A stretch of 64,000 nt of DNA from Acinetobacter sp. ANC 4173 (GCF_004331255.1 NZ_SJOF01000013.1:36899-100898), one strand, 5' to 3'; counted from the first letter of the stretch, positions 1-9,797 are shown. The notes: a model not told the origin generated them from the sequence alone. Numbers and translations: made by a program.

Positions 1-2510
1 TGCATCAATTGGTGCACGCGTAAACGCAACGCCAAATCCAGAACATTTTCACCATATTCCAGCAGAATATAACTGTCTCCTGCCTGACGATAGATTGCTT
101 TTGGTGTTGTTGCTGTTTCTTCACGTAAAGCCAGTATAGTACTTCCGATTTCCATGACTTCCGGTGTTTCTGCAACAGTGTGAGCCACAGAGAAGTTCTC
201 AATCTGCTCAATTTGCTGACGCTCTAAAGCATTGGCTTGCTCGACTGTCATCGGGTAAAAACTAATTTTATCATCCGCTTTTAATTGTCCCACTTTCCAC
301 AGCTCTGCTTTAGCAATCGTCACTGGACACACAAAACCACCCAAACTCGGACCATCTTTTGCCAAGATCACAGGAAAATCTCCCGTGAAGTTAATCGCCC
401 CAATCGCATATTCACAATCATGCACATTGGAGGGATGTAAGCCTGCCTCACCGCCATTTTCACGTGCCCAAGTTGGAGTGGGTCCAGATAAACGGACACC
501 TAAACGGTTGGAGTTAAAATGTACTGTCCATTCGGTTTGGAAAAACTCTTCAATATATTCCGCTTTAAAAAAATCTGGTGCGCCATGCGGACCGTAAAGT
601 ACGCCAATCTTCCATTCACGCCCATAACTTGGAATCAGGTCACATGCGAGATTTTGGGGTTCTGCTGTGGCCCAAGTTAACCCTGCATGCGGCATCTCAG
701 GATCAACCAGTTTAATCATATCGCCGGTACGTAATGTACGCCCTGCATGTCCACCAAAGTTCCCCAATGCAAAAGTTGCACGACTGCCTAAATACAGTGG
801 TACATCTAAACCATGACGTACAGCCAAATAAGTTCGACATCCCGATTCAACCTGACCCAGTTTGAGCACCTGCCCCGCCTTCACCTGAATCGCCGACCAA
901 AACGCAACAGGCTGATCATCCAAGGTTGCGACACAGGGTGCACCTGTTAAAGCAATCGTAGTTGCCGTGTGGAACTTGAGTGTAGGTCCCAATAAAGTGA
1001 ACTCAAATCCCGCCGCATTTTGTGGATTACCAACAATTTTATTCGCCAATTGGAAAGCATAGTCATCCATTGGACCTGACGGCGGTACACCAATATCCCA
1101 ATACCCTGTCCGTCCCGGATAATCTTGAATCGAGCTTAAAGTTCCTGGCTGCAAGACTTCAATTACCTTTGGCACATACGTAAAATCATCTAACATCCGT
1201 GTCCAAATGTTCATTTCGGCAAAACGCTGATCGGCAATGACTGCACGAGCATAATCCAAGTTGGTACTGATACCATTAAGACGTGTTTCACTCAGTACTT
1301 GCTGTAATTTTGCAATCGCTAGCTCACGGTTCTCGGCATGCACAATGATTTTGGCAATCATCGGGTCAAAGTATTGTGAAATTTCGGTGCCCGTCGCCAC
1401 CCATGTATCCACACGAATTTGTTCAGGAAAATAAACTTCAGTTAATACTCCCGGACTCGGTTGAAAGTTTTTAACTGGGTCTTCAGCATAAATACGCACT
1501 TCAATCGCAGCACCTTGTGGCTGAATATTCTGCAATTTTTCCCAATCTAAGCTATCTCCCGCAGCCACTTTGAGCATACATTCAATTAAATCCAGTCCTG
1601 TTACCATCTCTGTCACAGGATGCTCGACTTGTAGACGAGTATTTACTTCCAAGAAATAAAACTCATCACGTGCAGCATCATAAATAAATTCGACGGTGCC
1701 CGCGCTACGATAGTTAACCGAAGCACCCAATTCTACTGCCGCTTGATGCAACTTCTGACGTGTCGCTTCAGGCAATAATGCAGCGGGTGTTTCTTCCACC
1801 ACTTTCTGGTTACGGCGTTGTAAGGAACAGTCACGCTCACCCAATGCCACTACTTGACCCAAGCCATCGCCAAAAATCTGGACTTCAACATGACGTGCTT
1901 TATCGACAAAACGTTCTAAAAACACGCCTGCATCTTTAAAAAATTGTTCACCTAAACGTTTGACACTGGCATAAGCCTCTTGCAGTGCTTCAGGCGTATC
2001 ACAACGGGTTAAACCAATACCGCCTCCTCCTGCGGTGCTTTTCAGCATAATGGGATAACCAATTTCTGCCGCAGCAACCAATGCTTCTTCTAAACTATTG
2101 AGTAAACCTGTACCCGGTGTCATTGGGACATGTGCAGCAGCAGCCAATTCACGTGCACGATGTTTCAGACCAAATTCCAAAATCTGTTCCGCAGTTGGAC
2201 CCATAAAAGCAATATGGTTGGCTTCACAGGCTTGTGCAAATTCAGCACTTTCAGACAAAAAACCATAGCCCGGGAAAATTGCTTCAGCACCTGTTTGTTT
2301 GGCAGCAGCAATTAATTTTTCAATACTTAAATATGTTTCAGCAGGTTTGGTTCCCTGTAAGTCCACTGTAAGATCGGCATCTTGAACATGTTGCGCATAA
2401 CGGTCACTGTCCGAATACACCGCAACACTGGTGATTCCTAATTTCTTTAAGGTACGAATCGCACGTACAGCAATTTCACCACGGTTGGCAATTAATACGG
2501 TCTTAAACAT
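1..2510 (-). CDS. Urea carboxylase, 3' part beyond the window
   Basis: Biotin-dependent ATP-driven carboxylation of urea to allophanate, the first step of the urea amidolyase pathway. About 836 residues are visible from an ATG at 2508-2510, preceded by AGGA. The N-terminal half is a biotin carboxylase: it opens MFKTVLIANRGEIAVRAIR, has the ATP-grasp glycine loop STAGGGGIGLT and the EVNTRLQVEHPVTE motif. An AHS2/KipA-like domain follows (LSSIQDYPGRTGYWDIGVPP), and the start of an AHS1/KipI-like domain is cut by the left edge. The C-terminal biotinyl domain (about 350 more residues in the family) must lie outside the window. It sits 16 bp behind the allophanate hydrolase gene and is surely co-transcribed with it. 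Family assignment is firm; biotinylation cannot be seen here. Confidence 0.93.
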   Translation of the reverse strand, partial: MFKTVLIANRGEIAVRAIRTLKKLGITSVAVYSDSDRYAQHVQDADLTVDLQGTKPAETYLSIEKLIAAAKQTGAEAIFPGYGFLSESAEFAQACEANHIAFMGPTAEQILEFGLKHRARELAAAAHVPMTPGTGLLNSLEEALVAAAEIGYPIMLKSTAGGGGIGLTRCDTPEALQEAYASVKRLGEQFFKDAGVFLERFVDKARHVEVQIFGDGLGQVVALGERDCSLQRRNQKVVEETPAALLPEATRQKLHQAAVELGASVNYRSAGTVEFIYDAARDEFYFLEVNTRLQVEHPVTEMVTGLDLIECMLKVAAGDSLDWEKLQNIQPQGAAIEVRIYAEDPVKNFQPSPGVLTEVYFPEQIRVDTWVATGTEISQYFDPMIAKIIVHAENRELAIAKLQQVLSETRLNGISTNLDYARAVIADQRFAEMNIWTRMLDDFTYVPKVIEVLQPGTLSSIQDYPGRTGYWDIGVPPSGPMDDYAFQLANKIVGNPQNAAGFEFTLLGPTLKFHTATTIALTGAPCVATLDDQPVAFWSAIQVKAGQVLKLGQVESGCRTYLAVRHGLDVPLYLGSRATFALGNFGGHAGRTLRTGDMIKLVDPEMPHAGLTWATAEPQNLACDLIPSYGREWKIGVLYGPHGAPDFFKAEYIEEFFQTEWTVHFNSNRLGVRLSGPTPTWARENGGEAGLHPSNVHDCEYAIGAINFTGDFPVILAKDGPSLGGFVCPVTIAKAELWKVGQLKADDKISFYPMTVEQANALERQQIEQIENFSVAHTVAETPEVMEIGSTILALREETATTPKAIYRQAGDSYILLEYGENVLDLALRLRVHQLM

Positions 2511-2526
2511 GAGCGTTCCTATTTTT

Positions 2527-4368
2527 TTAATGTGTTGTTTGTAGTTGTTGTGCAGTACGATGCTGAATATAGGCGCGCCAGCCCCCAAAGTGACTGATGT
2601 TTTCAGCATCGGCTAAACCATAAGGCTCGCAAATAAAACCCTTGACCCAACGCCCATCACTGAGTTCAACATTGCCCATCCCCAATGGCGTTGGAATTTC
2701 AGCGACAAACTCACCAAATCGAGCTGTTGGCACATCCCACAGTTCCACGATAATTTCCTGTCCGTTGCTTTGACGTGCCAAACCTGGTTTTGGCGGAATC
2801 GTGCCATTCAGTGCATATAAGGCGTAATGGGCTGAAGTTTTAGTGGTTTCTACATGCACCGCTTGACGGGTGGTTAATTGGAAATTCAATGGCATTCCTG
2901 TCAAATGTGCACCTACTACAGCCACACGAATATGCTGTGCAGATGGTGCAGAAATTGACTTTACCTTTTCAGGATAAGGACGTCCTGTCGCCCCTAGAGG
3001 TAATTGCAGATGCGCTTGCCATTGACGACCAAAATCTGCCAAAGCACGGTCATGCCATGCAGGTGCAATCAAGCTGATGCCAAACGGCAAACCATCACCA
3101 CGGAATCCCGCAGGCAATGCCAAAGCACTCAGGTCTGCAAGATTGGTAAAGTTGGTATAGGTGCCAAAATGTGAATTGTATTGAATCGGCTCCTGCTGCA
3201 TTTCAGCAAGGGTATGAATGGTTGGCGATGTTGGCACAACCAAGGCATCAAACTCAGACAGCAGCTCTTGAATTTGTCGCGCCAAATCATTTTTGAGATA
3301 TTCGGCTTTATAAGCATCAAGTGCCGTATAGTTTTTGCCTTGTTGAACAATGTCTAAAACAGTTGGATCAAATGCTTCTGGAGATTGTGCGAGTAAGGTT
3401 TCAACCGCTACTGTACGCTCAGCCACCCACGCGCCTTGATAAAGCTGTGCTGCCAATTGTTCGAAAATTGAAAAATCAATTTCAGTCAAGATGACATTCA
3501 TTTGCTTTAACTGCGTAAGCGCTTGCTGAAAAGCTTGTTCTGCTTGCACATCACCAAAGAATTGCAAAGTTTTTGGAATCGCAAAATGAAGTGCCGAAGA
3601 TAATTTTGCGGGCGCTGTTTTAGGGTTATGCTGTGAATAGCTGTCACGCACATCAAACTGTTCCAACACTTGTGCCACAACTTCTGCATCGTCTACTATC
3701 AAGGCAAATACAGAAATGCAGTCGATGCTTTTACAGGCTGGCATCAAGCCATAATTAGAAAAACGCCCTTTGGTTGGTTTTAACCCGACAATATTGTTAA
3801 AAGCGGCAGGTACACGACCTGAACCTGCGGTATCTGTGCCTAATGCAAATGGCACCAAACCCCGTGCCACCACACTGGCAGAACCCGAACTTGAACCACC
3901 ACTGACATAGTCAGGGTTGAAACTATTTGGAACAACACCAAATGGAGAGCGTGTGCCAACCAAACCTGTTGCAAATTGATCAAGATTGGTTTTGCCCACC
4001 ACTATCGCGCCAGCCTGTTTCAGCAAACGAACAGTTTCCGCATCTTCAGTCACAATATCTTTTAAAAGCATACAACCTGCTGTTGATGCAAAACCGACAA
4101 CATCAATGTTGTCTTTGACCGCAAATGGAATGCCATACAGGGGGAACTGTTCAAATAATGCTGTACTTGCTGCACTGTGTTTTTCTAATTCTTCAATCTG
4201 TTGTTGCAAAATTTGAGAAGTCGCAAGGGAAATCCAAGCTGTATCTTCTGTATCAAAAGCCTGAACCCAAGTAATTAAATCGGTTAATTGAATATGTTGT
4301 GTTTTATAGGCATTTTGCCATTCTGCGATGGTCCAGCCAAAAGATTGAAGTATGCTCACTTTATGCAT
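2527..4368 (-). CDS. atzF: Allophanate hydrolase
   Basis: Hydrolyses allophanate made by urea carboxylase to ammonia and CO2, in the cytosol. It has 613 residues, the usual length for the two-domain enzyme. Residues 1 to about 460 are an amidase-signature domain with the Ser-cisSer-Lys triad visible: Lys85 (AVKDNIDV), the GGSSSGSA loop around 157-164, and Ser183 in GTDTAGSGR. The last 140 or so residues form the C-terminal allophanate-hydrolase domain (VVGAHLTGMPLNFQL onward). It is first in a two-gene operon with urea carboxylase. A 12-bp palindrome lies 6 bp upstream of its ATG and suggests GntR-type control. The symbol follows the allophanate hydrolase family name; the urea context is inferred from the neighbour. 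Confidence 0.93.
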   Translation of the reverse strand: MHKVSILQSFGWTIAEWQNAYKTQHIQLTDLITWVQAFDTEDTAWISLATSQILQQQIEELEKHSAASTALFEQFPLYGIPFAVKDNIDVVGFASTAGCMLLKDIVTEDAETVRLLKQAGAIVVGKTNLDQFATGLVGTRSPFGVVPNSFNPDYVSGGSSSGSASVVARGLVPFALGTDTAGSGRVPAAFNNIVGLKPTKGRFSNYGLMPACKSIDCISVFALIVDDAEVVAQVLEQFDVRDSYSQHNPKTAPAKLSSALHFAIPKTLQFFGDVQAEQAFQQALTQLKQMNVILTEIDFSIFEQLAAQLYQGAWVAERTVAVETLLAQSPEAFDPTVLDIVQQGKNYTALDAYKAEYLKNDLARQIQELLSEFDALVVPTSPTIHTLAEMQQEPIQYNSHFGTYTNFTNLADLSALALPAGFRGDGLPFGISLIAPAWHDRALADFGRQWQAHLQLPLGATGRPYPEKVKSISAPSAQHIRVAVVGAHLTGMPLNFQLTTRQAVHVETTKTSAHYALYALNGTIPPKPGLARQSNGQEIIVELWDVPTARFGEFVAEIPTPLGMGNVELSDGRWVKGFICEPYGLADAENISHFGGWRAYIQHRTAQQLQTTH

Positions 4369-4373
4369 CCTAT

Positions 4374-4385
4374 CTTGTATACAAG
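4374..4385. promoter_or_regulatory. Candidate GntR-type operator before the urea operon
   Basis: CTTGTATACAAG is a perfect 12-bp palindrome. The core TTGTATACAA resembles operators of FCD-type GntR regulators. It lies just 5' of the allophanate hydrolase ATG on the minus strand, where a bound repressor would block transcription or initiation. No GntR gene lies in the window, so the partner is inferred. Confidence 0.45.
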
Positions 4386-4931
4386 TTAAGATTCATATTG
4401 CGAATTTTATGCCAATATTTATTTATTAATAAAAATCAGTTCATTAAATAAAATAAAATGCTTATTTTGATTAAAATTGAGGACTAAAAATTCTGACATG
4501 CATTTTTTTAGTACAGCAAAACATACAGATGCACTAAAAAAGTTGCTGTATTTTCAATTATGAAAAAAGAAGTATAAAGTTCAAATAAAAGAGAATCAGA
4601 AGTCTCTAGGACGTAAATTTTAAAGACTATCAATAAAAATTTCCTTCCCGCATTTGCAAAAAAAGAAGGACCTAAACGGGTAAATATTTTATTGATTATT
4701 TAGGGACTATTGACCTTAGCTGTGCAGGAAAAGCAAGAAAGTAAAATTTAATCGCCCAACCCAATCCACTCCTTACTCTGTCTCTTACAATGCTGATTAA
4801 TCAATATAGTTTAAAGTTGAAATCCAATTATTGATTTTTAATCAACAATATTTTGCAGATTCAACGATTTTTCAAATCGAATTGCTTATCTATACTTTTG
4901 CCCAATTCGAAAAATTTGCTTGAGTCATTCA
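4386..4931. other. Intergenic region without a recognisable gene
   Basis: About 545 bp of very AT-rich sequence between the divergent urea operon and mdaB. It must carry the promoters for both directions. I see no open frame of substance, no tRNA and no clear repeat apart from the palindrome at 4374-4385. Confidence 0.5.
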
Positions 4932-5516
4932 ATGAAAAACATTCTGATAGTCAACGGTGCAAAACAATTCGCGCATTCAAACGGCGAACTTAACGACACA
5001 CTAGCCAATTTCGCAAACACCCATTTAAGTCAACAGGGACACAATGTCCGCATTACCAGAACAGATGCTGAATATGACATTCAGCAAGAAGTTGAAAACT
5101 ATGTGTGGGCGGATGTGATTATTTATCAAATGCCAGGTTGGTGGATGGGCGCACCGTGGACCATGAAAAAATACATCGACGATGTTTTTACCATAGGCCA
5201 TGGTACGTTGTATGCCAATGATGGCCGTTCACGTAGTGATGCGAGCAAAAAATATGGATCTGGTGGTTTAATTCACGACAAAAAATATATGCTCTCTCTG
5301 ACGTGGAATGCTCCGATTGAAGCATTTGAAGATCAAGAACAATTCTTTGAAGGAGTCGGTGTCGATGGTGTCTATCTACCCTTTCACAAGGCAAATCAAT
5401 TTTTAGGTATGCACGGTTTAGACACGTTTATTGTGAATGACGTGATTAAAGCACCGAATCTACCGCAATATTTAGCTGCTTATCGCTCACACTTAGACAC
5501 GATTTTTACGGTATAA
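4932..5516 (+). CDS. mdaB: NAD(P)H-dependent quinone reductase, MdaB family
   Basis: A flavodoxin-fold NAD(P)H:quinone oxidoreductase that reduces quinones by two electrons, protecting against quinone redox cycling. The 194-residue product follows E. coli MdaB almost throughout: NILIVNGAK at the start, WADVIIYQMPGWWMGAPW, KKYIDDVF, KKYGSGGL, KYMLSLTWNAP and VDGVYLPFHKANQFLG. An in-frame TTG at 4920 would add four residues, but the ATG at 4932 matches the family start. The next gene, 11 bp on, is YgiN-like. This is the same pairing as mdaB-ygiN in E. coli, where the two enzymes are proposed to run a quinone/quinol cycle. A U-tailed hairpin closes the pair at 5914. Confidence 0.93.
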   Translation: MKNILIVNGAKQFAHSNGELNDTLANFANTHLSQQGHNVRITRTDAEYDIQQEVENYVWADVIIYQMPGWWMGAPWTMKKYIDDVFTIGHGTLYANDGRSRSDASKKYGSGGLIHDKKYMLSLTWNAPIEAFEDQEQFFEGVGVDGVYLPFHKANQFLGMHGLDTFIVNDVIKAPNLPQYLAAYRSHLDTIFTV

Positions 5517-5527
5517 AGGACATCACC

Positions 5528-5851
5528 ATGTTAACTGTCATTGCAGAAATTCACATTCATGAAGGTGCAACGCATGTTGAAACTGTCCTGAATGCATTTA
5601 AGGATGTCACGCCTAAAGTGCTACAGGAAGCAGGTTGTTTTGGTTATGAGCTTTATATTGATCAAGACAGTAACGCCAGTTTCCAGTACAAACCTGAAAA
5701 TTCGATTATTATGTTTGAAAAATGGCAATCTTTAGCTCATTTGGAACAGCATTTAAACACGGCACATATGCAGGACTTTCAACAGAAAGTGAAAGATGCC
5801 GTTAAAGAAACCAAAATTCGGATTATGCATTTGGGTTTAAATAACAATTAA
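5528..5851 (+). CDS. ygiN: Antibiotic biosynthesis monooxygenase-domain protein, YgiN-like
   Basis: A 107-residue ABM-fold protein (ferredoxin-like dimer) of the putative quinol monooxygenase group. It begins MLTVIAEIHIHEGATHVETV and carries the family pattern of a central FEKWQSLAHLEQHLNTAHMQDF stretch (given here as positions 62-83), where the His residues line the pocket in relatives. It follows mdaB by 11 bp with an RBS-like AAGGA before its ATG, so the two are one transcript. By analogy with E. coli it would oxidise the quinol made by MdaB. The function is by family and context only. Confidence 0.8.
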   Translation: MLTVIAEIHIHEGATHVETVLNAFKDVTPKVLQEAGCFGYELYIDQDSNASFQYKPENSIIMFEKWQSLAHLEQHLNTAHMQDFQQKVKDAVKETKIRIMHLGLNNN

Positions 5852-5913
5852 ATCCTTCCTAGCATGATGATTGTGTATGAAATTATCACAAGACAGTTAA
5901 AAACTGATAAAGT

Positions 5914-5938
5914 AGCCTGCGCATAGCAGGCTTTTTTA
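5914..5938 (+). terminator. Rho-independent terminator after mdaB-ygiN
   Basis: Stem AGCCTGC (5914-5920), loop GCATA, stem GCAGGCT (5926-5932), then a run of T. It ends the mdaB-ygiN transcript and isolates it from trpG. Confidence 0.85.
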
Positions 5939-6037
5939 TGCTCATTCTAAAATAGCGTGCCTGAAACAAGGGCATGTACCACGAGTATAAAAAAAATTTA
6001 GCTATAACTTTATGCAACTCAAGAGGTTACATCTGAA

Positions 6038-6622
6038 ATGCTTCTCATGATCGACAATTATGACTCCTTTACTTACAACATCGTGCAATATTTTGGCGAG
6101 TTGAACCAAGAAGTGAACGTAGTCCGTAATGATGCCGTGACGTTGGAAGATATTGAACGATGGCAACCGAAGTATTTGGTCATTGGTCCAGGACCTTGCT
6201 CACCTACTGAAGCAGGCATTTCTATTCCAGCCATTCAACATTTTGCTGGAAAAATTCCATTACTCGGTGTGTGCTTAGGTCATCAAAGTATCGGACAAGC
6301 TTTTGGCGGCAATATCGTTCGCGCCAAAACCGTTATGCATGGGCGTTTATCGGACATGTATCACAGTGACAAGGGCATCTTTAGCAATCTACCTTCCCCA
6401 TTTTCAGCAACCCGCTACCACTCTTTGGTGATTGATCAAGCGAGTTTGCCAGATTGCCTAGAAGTCACTTGCTGGACCCAAGAAGCTGATGGCTCAATGG
6501 AAGAAATTATGGGCGTAAAACATAAGACACTGCCTGTCGAAGGTGTGCAGTTCCACCCTGAATCGATCCTCAGCCAACACGGTCACCAAATCTTCAAAAA
6601 CTTTTTAGAGATTTATGCATAA
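6038..6622 (+). CDS. trpG: Anthranilate synthase component II (glutamine amidotransferase)
   Basis: Supplies ammonia from glutamine to anthranilate synthase component I (TrpE) in tryptophan synthesis; in Acinetobacter the same subunit also serves 4-amino-4-deoxychorismate synthesis. It has 194 residues, normal length. The class-I glutamine amidotransferase triad is present: Cys79 in [15 protein letters not shown], and His/Glu in VQFHPESI. It opens [20 protein letters not shown], the canonical N-terminus. The gene is first of trpG-trpD-trpC and its stop abuts the trpD ATG. trpE is not in the window, as is usual for this genus, where trpE lies elsewhere. Confidence 0.97.
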   Translation: MLLMIDNYDSFTYNIVQYFGELNQEVNVVRNDAVTLEDIERWQPKYLVIGPGPCSPTEAGISIPAIQHFAGKIPLLGVCLGHQSIGQAFGGNIVRAKTVMHGRLSDMYHSDKGIFSNLPSPFSATRYHSLVIDQASLPDCLEVTCWTQEADGSMEEIMGVKHKTLPVEGVQFHPESILSQHGHQIFKNFLEIYA

Positions 6623-7669
6623 ATGAATATTCAACAAGCTTTAAATCATATTACCAAGAACATCCACCTGACTCAGCCACAAATGGAAGAGGTCATGCGC
6701 ACCATCATGAATGGTGAAGCCACAGATGCACAAATTGGTGCATTAATGATGGGGCTGCGTCTAAAAGGTGAAAGTATTGATGAAATTACGGCTGCTGCAC
6801 GTGTCATGCGTGAATTTGCCATTAAAATTGATGTCAGCGACGTCCCAAACCTGATTGATATTGTCGGTACGGGTGGTGATGGACAGAACCTATTTAATGT
6901 TTCAACCGCTTCCGCCTTTGTGATTGCTGCGGCTGGAGCCACCATTGCCAAGCATGGTAACCGAGGCGTTTCAACCAAGTCAGGTTCATCCGACTTGTTA
7001 GAACAAGCTGGCATTCAGCTTGATTTGAATATGCAACAAACTGAACGTTGTATTCGTGAAATTGGCGTTGGCTTCCTGTTTGCCCCGAATCATCATAAAG
7101 CCATGAAATATGCAGTGGGTCCGCGTAAGGAACTCGGTATCCGTAGCATCTTCAACTTACTTGGCCCGCTTACGAATCCGGCTGGAGTAAAGCGTCTGGT
7201 GATTGGTGTATTCTCAAATGAATTATGTCGTCCAATTGCAGAAGTGATGAAGCAACTTGGCGCTGAACACGTGATGGTGGTGCATTCTAAAGACGGACTA
7301 GATGAGATCAGCCTCGCCTCTTCCACTTATGTTGCGGAACTGAAAGATGGTGAAGTGACTGAATGGGTGATTAATCCTGAAGATGTCGGGATTGAATCGC
7401 AAACCCTCACAGGTTTAATCATTGAAGATTCTGCTGAAAGTTTAGCCCTGATTAAAGATGCGCTTGGCAGAAAAAAATCTGATCGTGGCGCCAAAGCCGC
7501 AGACATGATTGCCTTAAATGCTGGTGCAGGCATTTATGTCTCAGGTTTAGCCAAAAGCTATAAACAAGGCGTAGCGTTAGCGCATGATATTATCTACGGT
7601 GGGCAGGCTTTAGAAAAAATGAGTGTGCTATCTGAATTTACCAAAACACTCAAACAATACGAAGCTTAA
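6623..7669 (+). CDS. trpD: Anthranilate phosphoribosyltransferase
   Basis: Transfers the phosphoribosyl group of PRPP to anthranilate, the second step of tryptophan synthesis. It has 348 residues, standard for the stand-alone enzyme. The glycine-rich PRPP loop [15 protein letters not shown] and [18 protein letters not shown] are both present, as is the [20 protein letters not shown] stretch that binds anthranilate. The start codon directly follows the trpG stop, indicating translational coupling, and trpC starts 14 bp after the stop. Confidence 0.97.
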   Translation: MNIQQALNHITKNIHLTQPQMEEVMRTIMNGEATDAQIGALMMGLRLKGESIDEITAAARVMREFAIKIDVSDVPNLIDIVGTGGDGQNLFNVSTASAFVIAAAGATIAKHGNRGVSTKSGSSDLLEQAGIQLDLNMQQTERCIREIGVGFLFAPNHHKAMKYAVGPRKELGIRSIFNLLGPLTNPAGVKRLVIGVFSNELCRPIAEVMKQLGAEHVMVVHSKDGLDEISLASSTYVAELKDGEVTEWVINPEDVGIESQTLTGLIIEDSAESLALIKDALGRKKSDRGAKAADMIALNAGAGIYVSGLAKSYKQGVALAHDIIYGGQALEKMSVLSEFTKTLKQYEA

Positions 7670-7683
7670 GGAAGGATGCTCAC

Positions 7684-8490
7684 ATGGTCGATATCGCCAA
7701 TACGATTTTAGGCAAAATTGTTGATCGTAAACATGAAGAACTGGCAGCACGCCTCAAGCAACGTAGCCTGCATGATGTAGAACAATGGGCGCAAGAAGCA
7801 ACACCCGTGCGTGGTTTTGCTCAAGCCCTGATTCACAAACGTCCTGGTGTGATTGCTGAAATCAAAAAAGCTTCTCCTTCAAAAGGGGTTATTCGTGAAA
7901 ACTTTAATCCTGCGGAAATTGCAGCACAATATGAACAAGCGGGTGCGGCTTGCCTATCGGTTTTAACTGATGTCGATTTTTTCCAAGGTGCGGATGAGAA
8001 TATTCAAATCGCACGTACGCACTGTGCTTTGCCTGCACTGCGTAAGGACTTCCTAGTCGACCCATACAATGTCATTGAAGCACGTGCCTTACATGCTGAC
8101 TGTATTTTACTGATTGTGGCCTGCTTGTCAGACCAACAATTAGAAGAAATGTCAAAAACAGCGTTTGAGCATAATTTAGACGTTTTGGTTGAAGTACATG
8201 ATGAGGAAGAACTTGAACGTGCTCTACAACTTTCTGAGCGCTGCTTGTTAGGGGTAAATAACCGTAATCTGAAGACTTTTGATGTGGACTTAAACACATC
8301 AATTCGTTTGAAGAAACTCCTTAGTCCTTCTCGCCTACTCATTACAGAAAGTGGCATTGCAACCCCAGAAGATGTGAAGATGATGCAAGAGCATGATATT
8401 CACAGCTTCTTGGTGGGTGAAAGCTTCATGAAACAACCGCGTCCAGACCATGCTTTTAGCGCATTATTTGGACAACCTTTAGAAATTTAA
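7684..8490 (+). CDS. trpC: Indole-3-glycerol-phosphate synthase
   Basis: Closes the indole ring from CdRP in tryptophan synthesis. The 268-residue TIM-barrel protein is monofunctional (no TrpF part). Diagnostic stretches are AEIKKASPSKGVIR, LSVLTDVDFFQG, LRKDFLVDPYNVIEARA, VLVEVHDEEELERAL, LLGVNNRNLKTF and ITESGIATPEDV, which hold the catalytic Lys and Glu residues of the family. An AAGGA sits 6-10 bp before the ATG. It is last in the trpGDC run and is followed at once by a strong terminator at 8501. Confidence 0.97.
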   Translation: MVDIANTILGKIVDRKHEELAARLKQRSLHDVEQWAQEATPVRGFAQALIHKRPGVIAEIKKASPSKGVIRENFNPAEIAAQYEQAGAACLSVLTDVDFFQGADENIQIARTHCALPALRKDFLVDPYNVIEARALHADCILLIVACLSDQQLEEMSKTAFEHNLDVLVEVHDEEELERALQLSERCLLGVNNRNLKTFDVDLNTSIRLKKLLSPSRLLITESGIATPEDVKMMQEHDIHSFLVGESFMKQPRPDHAFSALFGQPLEI

Positions 8491-8500
8491 GTCCCAACTA

Positions 8501-8530
8501 AAAAGGGTAAAACTCTTTTACCCTTTTTTA
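8501..8530 (+). terminator. Terminator of trpGDC
   Basis: Perfect 12-bp stem: AAAAGGGTAAAA (8501-8512), loop CTC, TTTTACCCTTTT (8516-8527). The T run gives a classic intrinsic terminator, and the A-rich 5' arm may also work on the opposite strand. Confidence 0.88.
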
Positions 8531-8615
8531 TTAATCATTCAGCAAATTAATACTTATCGTCGGATCAGACTGCCTAATATATTCCAATGATTAATTCAAA
8601 ACCCTTTTAATTAAA

Positions 8616-9797
8616 TTATTGCTTAAGATCCTTTAGCCATCCATAAATATACGGATCCTTTTTCAATAAACTTGCCACCATTTCACTGCGTTTAGCCTTA
8701 TCTAATCTCAATAAAATACTTTTGAGCTCCGCATTAATAGAGTTTTCTGGAGCCCCTCTATCACGAGCCTTACCATACCAATCGTGACCAAGATCATATT
8801 TATGATTCTCCATGTATATAGCCCCTAATAAGGTACAAGGTCTATAGTCTTGAGAACTATGATCATGTGCTTTTAAACCATGTTCTAGAGCGATATCTGA
8901 TTTCTTAAGATCCCTTTTAACTCCACCTAAAGTAGTGAAATAAGCGGATAATAATTTGCTGTTTTTATTTAAGGAAATTTTTGTATTTTCTAGAAATCTT
9001 TCAGCTTCTTTACTAGCTTTACATTTTCTTAATTGGCTAGAAGCATTGATAGCATACCAGTCTGATTTAGTTACTTCATATAGTTTAAGGTAAAAGTCGG
9101 CTTCTACACGATGAAATTTTATTTTAACTTCACCAGTAAAAAACTCTCGTCCTTCAGAACTTAACCAAATAGCATCTTGCTCCTGTAATCTTTGTTGGTT
9201 ATCTAATAAATTCAATATATTAAGTAGTTTATATCTCTGCTTGTTGCCAATAAGATAAGGATGAATTTCATATTTACTTAAAAGAGCTTTCTCTCTTTGT
9301 TGTGCAATATATTTTGGATCAGATTCTAATTTCTTTCTTCTCTCACGTTCAGCTTGTTCTCTAGCTTTTCTTTCTTGAACTAATTTTTCTTGACGTTTTT
9401 GCTCTTCAATACGCTCTAACTCCTTAAGCTTTTCTAGGTACATTTGTTCTTCTTCTAAACGTTTTTTATATACGATTCTGTCATTAGCAGATTCTTTTTT
9501 ATATTGATTAAAAGAGATTTTCCCTTCAACAAGGTCATGTAAAGCATTCAGATTATTGCGAAGTAAATAGGCTTTTTCTGGCAAAGTTAAACTGTCATTC
9601 TGCTTCGTTTTTAATTTCTGGATGATTTTATAAAGCATACTGTGGGGGATTATTGAACTTTCTATATGGTCTAAATAGTAAAAAGCAGCATCTTTCTTCA
9701 TGTCATCAATATTTTTTTGATGTTTTTGAGCATCTTCAACTGTGACCTTTCCCTGATAATTAGAACGATATGAGTTTTTAAAAGTATTTCTATTCAT
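8616..9797 (-). CDS. Unrecognised coiled-coil protein with TPR-like C-terminus
   Basis: I do not recognise this 393-residue protein. What can be seen: no signal peptide or membrane segment; a highly charged stretch at about 108-172 rich in Glu, Lys and Arg with heptad-like spacing (LEKLKELERIEEQKRQEK), probably a coiled coil; and a C-terminal part (about 270-350) whose spacing of Leu, Ala, Gly and Tyr suggests TPR or Sel1-like helical repeats (LGAIYMENHKYDLGHDWYGKA). It is clearly more AT-rich than the flanking trp and smr genes, lies alone on the minus strand between two conserved housekeeping blocks, and looks like a transferred accessory gene. No catalytic motif was found. It could be cytosolic scaffolding, regulatory or defence related; none of these is shown. 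Confidence 0.75.
   Translation of the reverse strand: MNRNTFKNSYRSNYQGKVTVEDAQKHQKNIDDMKKDAAFYYLDHIESSIIPHSMLYKIIQKLKTKQNDSLTLPEKAYLLRNNLNALHDLVEGKISFNQYKKESANDRIVYKKRLEEEQMYLEKLKELERIEEQKRQEKLVQERKAREQAERERRKKLESDPKYIAQQREKALLSKYEIHPYLIGNKQRYKLLNILNLLDNQQRLQEQDAIWLSSEGREFFTGEVKIKFHRVEADFYLKLYEVTKSDWYAINASSQLRKCKASKEAERFLENTKISLNKNSKLLSAYFTTLGGVKRDLKKSDIALEHGLKAHDHSSQDYRPCTLLGAIYMENHKYDLGHDWYGKARDRGAPENSINAELKSILLRLDKAKRSEMVASLLKKDPYIYGWLKDLKQ

Noticed and set aside
385..597. Plus-strand frame within urea carboxylase
   Set aside because: Antisense shadow; the minus strand carries the clear AHS2 domain.
6673..7014. Long open frame opposite trpD (and similar ones at 8004-8357 and 36116-36430)
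   Set aside because: They lie antisense to conserved genes, have low-complexity shadow translations and no RBS; coding is firmly on the other strand.
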